The notes under the pieces were generated by a model. It made no database searches and was not told where the DNA came from. It worked only from the letters and a program-made list of their open reading frames with translations. The position numbers were made by a program, and so were the translations under genes. DNA of 64,000 bases, taken from Hippasteria phrygiana (taxonomy: Eukaryota > Echinodermata > Asteroidea > Valvatida > Goniasteridae). Position 1 is the first letter of the stretch; each line of letters opens with the position of its first letter. The stretch covers positions 868,001-932,000 of the forward strand of contig JAZGUH010000696.1 of the NCBI GenBank assembly GCA_037893225.1, in the 5' to 3' direction. Shown here in pieces: positions 57,874-64,000 of the stretch.

Positions 57874-57964
57874 CAAACAATCCATCCGGTAGCTCCATGG
57901 AGTGTAAGATTTCCTCTGCAATGTCACATGCGTGCATGCCCTGAAGCCGCTTCTCCCAGAAAAG
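57874..57964 (-). CDS. mbd2/3: MBD2/3 exon: FWEKRLQG block
   Basis: The acceptor is TTTCAG and the donor TTTG|GTAAGC. The exon encodes residues 102-131, beginning LFWEKRLQGMHACDIAEEI and ending MELPDGLF. The family signature is LFWEKRLQGL.A.D followed by MELP.GL, so both landmarks are present. The Arg-Leu pair of WEKRLQG is kept; in MBD2 this segment is needed for binding the NuRD deacetylase core (family knowledge). The exon is only 217 bp from the next one, a normal compact spacing that contrasts with the huge intron further downstream. Confidence 0.95.
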
Positions 57965-58923
57965 CTGAAAGATTGACGAGTACGGATCAAAGATGCTGCC
58001 AGATGATCCAAGGCAAATATGTAGCTGGCATTGCAAAAAACGAGTCAGGCTGCAATTGAGCCTTGGGGTTTAGTTTACGACTGGAAATGACAAGAATTTA
58101 TTTAGCCCACGAGGGAAAAATGAGGGAAGAAGCAATTGGCTATTGGTATAGCTTTTCATTCTACATCTAGGTAACAGCCCGAAAGCCGAGTTTCACGCTC
58201 AAACACCCTAACTGGAGGAACCAAGCTGGACAAGCCAGTAGAACATTTGTGACCGGTTCTGCAAAACGGGTATTATGTCGCAAAATTTGAAAAATTAGTT
58301 ATACACATGGTTGAATTTGTCACATCCTAAGCTTTAATTTGGTGTAGGTTTGACCCCTGTGGCATTTTTGTGTTCTCGAGATATTTTGACCTTGGTATAC
58401 TCCTATTTTCCAAGTTATTAAATGGAAGTGCGTTCAGAGATATAGGCTTCTAAACACAAAAAGTGCAAAGAAATAAGATGGAAGTAATTTTTATCAACAT
58501 TTATTTTTTCATCTGTATTCATCAATATTAATGTTTCTGAAAATAAATTATGAAAATATAGATATAACAGAAGCCAGCAAACCAAAAACCAAAAGAAATC
58601 ACTTATGTGAAGATTTTTTCGCCCGCTTCACATAGAACAGACCTGTGTGTTTTCACAGTGAAACATAATACCCTCTTTTTGTAGAGTGGGTCACATTTAC
58701 CATGAAAATATCTGTAGAAGTGACTAAGGGTAGCAATAGACCTCCAGTGAGAGAGTGATTGTAGGGATGAGCCTAATTCTCCAACCAAATTAATACGACG
58801 TATACTTGTCTTGTAAAGAAAAAAGGGTGGTATCAGGAGGTAGATACTTCCGAGCTCAGGAAAATTTACCAGAAATACCTCCACTTTGAATTCTGCAGGA
58901 TAGAGTCACTTAATTAGACAAAC

Positions 58924-59066
58924 CTGTCTCGGTGTTTCCTTAATATCTTGTTTCGGGTCTGCCTTGATGCGATTGGTCGTGTGATTGGTCTTCAGTGTGA
59001 CAGGTTGTTTGAAGATGGATGCTGTCTGTCGTATCGGAAGGACCAGGCTGATGTCGTGTCGTGTAC
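58924..59066 (-). CDS. mbd2/3: MBD2/3 exon: RQTASIFKQPVT block
   Basis: The acceptor is CTCTCTCAG and the donor CAG|GTTTGT. The exon encodes residues 54-101, with its first codon (Gly) split across the upstream intron. The core LPIRQTASIFKQPVT is almost identical to the MBD2/MBD3 family segment, and the following KTNH...IKADP...PRQ part keeps the family spacing. In vertebrate MBD2 this stretch belongs to the disordered region that recruits the histone-deacetylase core of NuRD (family knowledge). The 143-bp length keeps frame into the next exon. Confidence 0.95.
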
Positions 59067-60056
59067 CTGAGAGAGAACAGGTTCAAGATCAACCAGGCTT
59101 CAATTTCATACAGATATCCAGTAGACTATCAGGCTAGCAGTACAAGTGGTCCACTAGACCAGAAAAATATTTTCAAGACAAGTGTCCATGAAAATTCAAT
59201 ATATAATTCCACAGCAATAGGAAACAAAATCAAACACTTTGATATGATTTGTTTATGTCTGGATTGCATTCTGCCTATATTGTGGACAACAAATCTGTTC
59301 TAGCTCTCAATATTTTGTAAAATAATATTTTGGAAAATAGGAATTTTTGTGTGGTTTCTCCAATGTTAGTGACGTAACGTAAGTAACGTTACACAGAACC
59401 GATTTGATGCAAGTCCTGACTAGATTGCCAATTATTTTGAATTAATGTTAATTTAAATGTTCAGCTCTGATCCCTGTGTGTTTAAAAAAAGACAGGTACT
59501 TTTGAAATGAGTTCAACCAGTTTTAGAAGACAGTTAGTGTAAACAGGACCCTTAAATACACCATGTCCTTTTTTGGTAACTTTAGTGACAACAAACTGAA
59601 TGCTCAGAAAACAGGAACCAAAGTTCGGAGTTGTTCTTTGTGTCTCTTGGAGGGGTTCACCACCATTTTGTGTCATGACAGTTTTGCTTTAGATTGGCCA
59701 ATAGGCTTTGAAGCTGTGAGAGATGAAAGTGCCATGACAGTGTAACTTTAGTGACGGTGGAATTGCCCAAAACAATGCAAGTGCATATGTGCTGTTACCT
59801 ATAATTTACAATTGGAGTCCCAACATGTTTATAATTGAAAATTTGTCAAGTGAATACAAAAATTCAAAATGTGAAATTTGAGATTCAATTTTTAACAAAC
59901 TGCAAGATCAAATGAAAGAAAAATCCCAGGCCCGCTGGTCTAGCTTGGTCTTGGAATCTGCTGGGCCAATGCCTTAAGTACTGGACTTTGTCCACCAGGT
60001 CAGTGTAAATTTTGAGCCCTGTTCAAAGTTGCTATTGGTAGATTCAAAGTGTTTAA

Positions 60057-60415
60057 GCAGGGGTCGAATTTCAGTTAAAAATCTACTAGACAGCTGGGCT
60101 AGTAGCTCAAAAATGTTACTAGACCAGAATGTATTTCACAAGACCAATGGTAAAAATAGGAACAGTGTTTTAAATAAGTGTGCTGTTTCGATTTCTCCCC
60201 TTTGCCGACCTTGTTGGGGGAGGGGTTAGAAATGCTGTTTTGCTTTAAAACAAAAAATGGCCATTTCAGAAATTATGGGGCTTTTTCAGTTCACCAGATT
60301 TAGAAAAATGAGAACTTTAGTGATAGCCTTTTACGCAGTGTATAACAAAAATCACTAGACCAACATTCAAATCACTGGACTCGGTCCAACGGTCCAGTGG
60401 ATATTTCGATCCCTG
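60057..60415. mobile_element. MITE with CAGGGGTCGAA ends
   Basis: CAGGGGTCGAATTTCAGTT lies at the left and ATATTTCGATCCCTG at the right. The interior carries ACTAGAC/CCAGTG-rich sequence also visible as a fragment at 59120-59200. Confidence 0.6.
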
Positions 60416-60540
60416 CTACAAGTGTTAATTCTCCATAGCTACCCGACCTTGGCATCGAAATATTGTGTTTAATTTACACAAATATAACTTGTAGTAAACG
60501 GCAGGCTTTTGCAGCAAACATAACGGTCCTTTTCCATAGT

Positions 60541-60764
60541 TCTCAGAACTACGCGCGCATACTCAGAACATGCGCCCGTGCTCAGAACTACGCGCGCGTG
60601 CTTAGAACTACGCGCGCATGCTCAGAACTACAAGCGCATGCTCGGAACTATGCGCCCGTGCTCAGAACTACGCGCGCGTGCTCAGAACTACGCGCGCGTG
60701 CTCAGAACTACGAGCGCATGCTCGGAACTATGCGCCCGTGCTCAGAACTACGCGCGCGTGCTCA
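60541..60764. repeat. 20-bp minisatellite CTCAGAACTACGCGCGCATG, about 11 units
   Basis: Units vary between CGCGCATG, CGCGCGTG and TGCGCCCGTG cores. The open frames across it are repeat artefacts. A related tract lies at 43467-43554. Confidence 0.92.
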
Positions 60765-60869
60765 TACATGTACATGTAACTATCAAAATAGACAGGTATG
60801 TCTACTCAACCAGCATCTCAAAAGTCTTTCACTGCTCCCCAAAATAAACTTCACATACAATGTATGGGC

Positions 60870-61932
60870 TAAGGCTGTTCGATATCCATTTATTTTGATA
60901 CCGAAATATCGGCAGAAAATTATCGCGATATTCGATATTATCGTGATGACGTCACTTTTTCATTACCGGAAGAACGGAGGAATAAAAAATACATGACGGA
61001 AGTCACCACGGCATCATAAGATCGGGGCCACCGCCGGGATCGGGCTTGCCGGGATTGAGCGGCAGGAACGGCGGGCCGGTTTGACAAAGCTTCCCTTCGC
61101 TCATTGAGTATTTGGAGTTTTACGACATTTACCTTCAGTTGGCTACTTTATGGCACTTCAGAAAGACTAGCGTTTGTTTCTATTTTAGCATTGTTGATTA
61201 GTAACACAGATGATAATACCATGGACGATCACATGCGAGCTGTCAACAAACGATCGTGTCGTATATTTTGTGAAGACGACATGACATTGCACAATGTACA
61301 ATGGATGCGCGGCACGTGTTTTAATCTTTTCTCAAGACGCGACGCAGTTCGCTACACGTAACTACACCTAACTACGTGTGCCTTGTACACTGGGGAAAGA
61401 CGGTGGCATTCAGTGCGGTTGCTTGCACTTGACCAAGGCTAGCAACAAAGCAACGCGCACGCGCAGATGCGCTACAGGGGTTGACCTTATTGCAAACAAT
61501 TGCCATACCCCTCGATCTCAAGCTGAGACCGCAAGCGTGTAGGTACGTACGTACATTGTACACTGGGAATAAGACGTTGTTTGCACTTGACAACGTACGG
61601 CGCGGAGGGTAAATCGCTCGGAAGGTAAATCGCGCGGAGCGGAGATGTCATGTCGGGGTTTAGAAAATGGTCAAAGAAAGACACATTTAGTGCATGTATG
61701 TATTTTTTTATTCCTCCATGGTACATCATGATACATTATATACTATTCTACTGTCCAATAATTGGAAATAACTGGAATTTCGAGCAAAGTAAACTGGACA
61801 AATCCACACGTAATGCGGCCAAAAAGAACATATATCGCGATATTCTTCGGTATTTTTAAAGGGGCCGATACGATTTTCGATATGAAAACAATATTGAAAT
61901 ATCGGGAAATATCGTCATATCGAACAGGCTTA
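60870..61932. mobile_element. 1.06-kb hAT-type element with perfect 8-bp duplication
   Basis: GTATGGGC lies at 60862-60869 and 61933-61940. The ends are TAAGGCTGTTCGATAT and ATATCGAACAGGCTTA, and the subterminal regions are rich in CGATATT and AAATATCGG in both orientations. The interior (61020-61650) is GC-rich with no recognised coding sequence. Confidence 0.8.
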
Positions 61933-62060
61933 GTATGGGCCAATTTCACAGCAGAAAAATCCTGCTTCCAAAGAGGTAATTTGCTCTGCAAAAACCAACA
62001 GAGATCCAGTCGCAAGGAGACACTTATAGCTAGCTGCCTGCGCTGATGTTCTCAACCTAC

Positions 62061-62218
62061 CTTTGTTGTAATCATAATGGATGTTCTTTAACCTCTTGCT
62101 TTTACGCACTCCCGAAGTCAGAAGCTTGCCAGTTCGGAAATCAAAGGACGTCAGATCGATAGCGTCGCCCAGGAATCTTGCTAGTTGAGGTTTGCTGCGG
62201 AACTTCCTCCCACAAGGA
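62061..62218 (-). CDS. mbd2/3: MBD2/3 exon: end of MBD domain and following conserved block
   Basis: The exon follows a TTTTGTAG acceptor and begins with the third base of a codon. It encodes partial residues 1-53 and ends AACAAAG before GTAGGT. The reading starts PCGRKFRSKPQLARFLG, which is the C-terminal third of the methyl-CpG-binding domain; the family has a similar GKKFRSKPQLARYLG. It is followed by DLTSFDFRTGKLL, a segment conserved between MBD2 and MBD3 just after the domain. The basic stretch VRKSKRLKN follows. The upstream part of the domain, including the DNA-contacting arginines, lies in an exon outside the window, so DNA-binding competence cannot be judged. A mariner-like transposon relic sits about 170 bp upstream in the intron. 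Confidence 0.93.
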
Positions 62219-62369
62219 CTACAAAAGGAATAATAGTGCAAACATGAAACACTCACTGCAAAGTTTTCTGGAGGGGGGGGGGGAGGGTGGGGATAGTGGG
62301 GACATGTAGTTCCACTGATTCCAACCAACATTAACACAGCAAATATCGGCAAATGTCAGGATACTACAT

Positions 62370-62890
62370 TGAAAAGATGTGAATACCCCCACCAAAATCC
62401 ATAAGGAACATCAAAATCTTCGAAAATAACTATCCATTTGTGTTCAGAATTGTATAAACACTTGGCACAACTTCTAATTTTGTGACCGTAGTCAGGAAAT
62501 TTGTATGCAATAGAGGGAAGGAAAGTTTGTGTTTTCTGTGTTAGATGTTCTTGGTGCAGTGTATGGTCACTCAAATTGTTCATATACATGTACAAGTTAA
62601 TTTCTGCCTCTTTTTTTTCACAGATGTTGCCGACATAAATTTTGAAATAACAGGTTGTGCCATGTCGATACAGTGCTGGAGACGGTGGCAGAAGGCGTGT
62701 GCTGCGGCCGAAAGCTTCTGAAGGAATGCAGGATCACCCCTGATGTCATTGCACACCACCTTGATCGTTTGGCACAACAAATCAAGAGTTGCAAAGGGAC
62801 GTCTGACATAGACTAATTCCTTGAGATAGCCCCATAAGATGAAGTCACACCATCTCCAGTGCTGTATCGACAAGTGGCAGATTCTGAAAG
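62370..62890 (-). mobile_element. mariner-like element relic, 3' end
   Basis: The stretch from about 62385 matches the region 3465-3960 of this window over its outer part (ATCCATTTGTGTTCAGA, ATAAACACTTGGCACAAC) and its inner part (GACATAAAT..GAAA..ACAGGTTGTGCCA). Between these it encodes a transposase C-terminal fragment, listed separately. Complete ends were not defined. Confidence 0.6.
62640..62875 (-). pseudogene. mariner-like transposase C-terminal fragment
   Basis: The minus-strand frame reads CDFILWGYLKELVYVRRPFA, then TLDLLCQTIKVVCNDI, and RLQHCID near its end. The pattern (L/C)DFFLWGYLK..VY..RP.(S)L..L...I is the region around the last catalytic Asp of mariner-type transposases, followed by the usual C-terminal helix and CI(E/D). 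No N-terminal part is in frame, so this is a broken copy. Confidence 0.7.
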
Positions 62891-64000
62891 TGAGTATTTT
62901 CTCGTAATGGCGTTTAAATCTCACCCTCTTGCACAAATTTGCCATGCCTTGTTTACATGATCTGAAATTTTGGTTTAATTTCATGGGTAAACACAGTTAT
63001 TTAGGATCAAAAGTAGGACATGTTTATTTTTTGACACGTTGTACATTGATTTCTTATTACTAAAACTTACTCGCCTTTCATTGAAAGGGGATAGACTCCC
63101 TATTTAATAAACTCCCTATATTTTTAAAAGAAGTAAAAATGAAAATTTGGCAAGGGTAAGAAAAATCCAGAATCATTCATGTGTAACAAGTAATGCAAAA
63201 TAAGATTACCATTGTTACCATGATCTACATTTAGTACATTTTTATAAAACAAACACAATTAGGGTTTAACATTGGATTTCCCATTATAATTACAATGTCA
63301 CCCATTTAAATATTGGAACAGTCCACTAGTTTAGCTGGACTCCCTATTATCGCGGCAACTCTATTATCGCGGCATCAGAAATTATTTTTTTTTGCGTTGC
63401 CAAAACTCCTTTGTGTGGCGATTTTTCATCCAGTTCATCAGGCATTAAAGGACTTCCTGCTGAGTTGTATAAAAATGACGATTATAAAATGTTGTGTCAG
63501 ATGATTTTTAATAAATATTCACGTTTTCCAAAACTTGTAAATTTTGCCTCACTGTGTCTGCTAAAAAGTACCATCTATATTTTAACATAAATCTTTAATG
63601 GTGGTCTGTCCATGGAAGTTCCATTGTCTGGTTCCCATTCTACAGCTGCAAATGTAAAATGAAGCAGAAGGACGATATTTCCACCGCGAAATCATAAAAT
63701 CTTTTACAGGATCAAAATAAGGACAGTGCGGTAAAAAAATAAAACGACGCACCGTGTAAAGTGAATGGCGCCCCCAATCGTCAATCAGTAGACTTGTCTC
63801 AGTGAATTTTGTCGCCTTCCGGGGGGACAGGATGTTAAGGAATCATCCTGCAGGGCCTTATCGTCTTTAATCAACTTGAACTTTACAGGGAAAATATCAT
63901 ACTTTATTCAGGGGATGTTTTGGTCAAACATTTAACTATGAATAAAAAAGTTGAGATTATTGTAAAAACCACTTCCCACATACCGCGATAATACAGAGCC
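62891..64000. other. intron upstream of the first visible MBD2/3 exon, no exon seen
   Basis: I looked on the minus strand for an MBD-domain exon (GW..E..RKSG..AGK.DVYY) and found none. The sequence is AT-rich, with a balanced block at 63750-63870. Confidence 0.5.

Noticed and set aside
60541..60764. CRISPR array
   Set aside because: The units are contiguous with no unique spacers, and the DNA is eukaryotic.
60463..60996. 177-residue open frame with CARAQNYARVLRT repeats
   Set aside because: It reads a 20-bp minisatellite whose 60-bp super-period keeps frame; the unit is non-coding at 43.5 kb.
62219..64000. Upstream MBD-domain exon of MBD2/3
   Set aside because: I searched the minus strand by eye for the tryptophan/RKSG/DVYYYS pattern and did not find it.

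Overview
The window is nuclear DNA of an animal. It is AT-rich and intron-dominated, with no bacterial-style coding. One real protein-coding gene can be read. It is the 3' part of an MBD2/3 gene (methyl-CpG-binding-domain protein 2/3, a subunit of the NuRD chromatin-remodelling complex) on the minus strand. It is split into six coding exons between 62218 and 20418, and together they encode the last 231 residues in one continuous frame with matching splice phases. The exon carrying the front half of the MBD domain is not visible and should lie beyond base 64000. The repeat content (acatgtac-rich DNA, GGGGCCAATTTCA MITEs, many hAT/piggyBac/Helitron relatives, tRNA-derived SINEs) suggests a marine invertebrate deuterostome, perhaps an echinoderm such as a sea star. 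That assignment is inference from general acquaintance with such genomes.

Layout. Bases 1-19333 are downstream of the gene: MITEs, two long foldback elements, a Tc1/mariner relic (8840-9572), GGGGCCAATTTCA-type MITEs (9.9-11.8 kb), a near-perfect hairpin (13670-13835), and a striking 4.3-kb array at 14313-18651. This array is read as tandem non-autonomous Helitrons, packed with CRE palindromes (TGACGTCA) and E-boxes. Bases 19334-20417 probably hold the MBD2/3 3'UTR, and the terminal coding exon lies at 20418-20458. An 11.2-kb intron (20459-31706), the p66-binding coiled-coil exon (31707-31869) and a 25.7-kb intron (31870-57558) follow. Then come four more closely spaced exons, at 57559-57656, 57874-57964, 58924-59066 and 62061-62218.

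The introns are full of transposable-element debris. This includes about eleven copies (window-wide) of a TTAA-flanked, piggyBac-like MITE, and a second TTAA family with telomere-like CCCTAAC ends. There are hAT-type elements with clear 8-bp target duplications, three SINE types, a 5'-truncated non-LTR retrotransposon 3' end, and foldback elements with nested insertions. Simple repeats include a 328-bp (AAC)n tract, (TACGG)n, poly-G tracts and a CGCGCATG-rich minisatellite at two loci. I see no complete gene other than MBD2/3, no functional tRNA or rRNA gene, and no CRISPR array. Most short open frames are chance or lie inside repeats.
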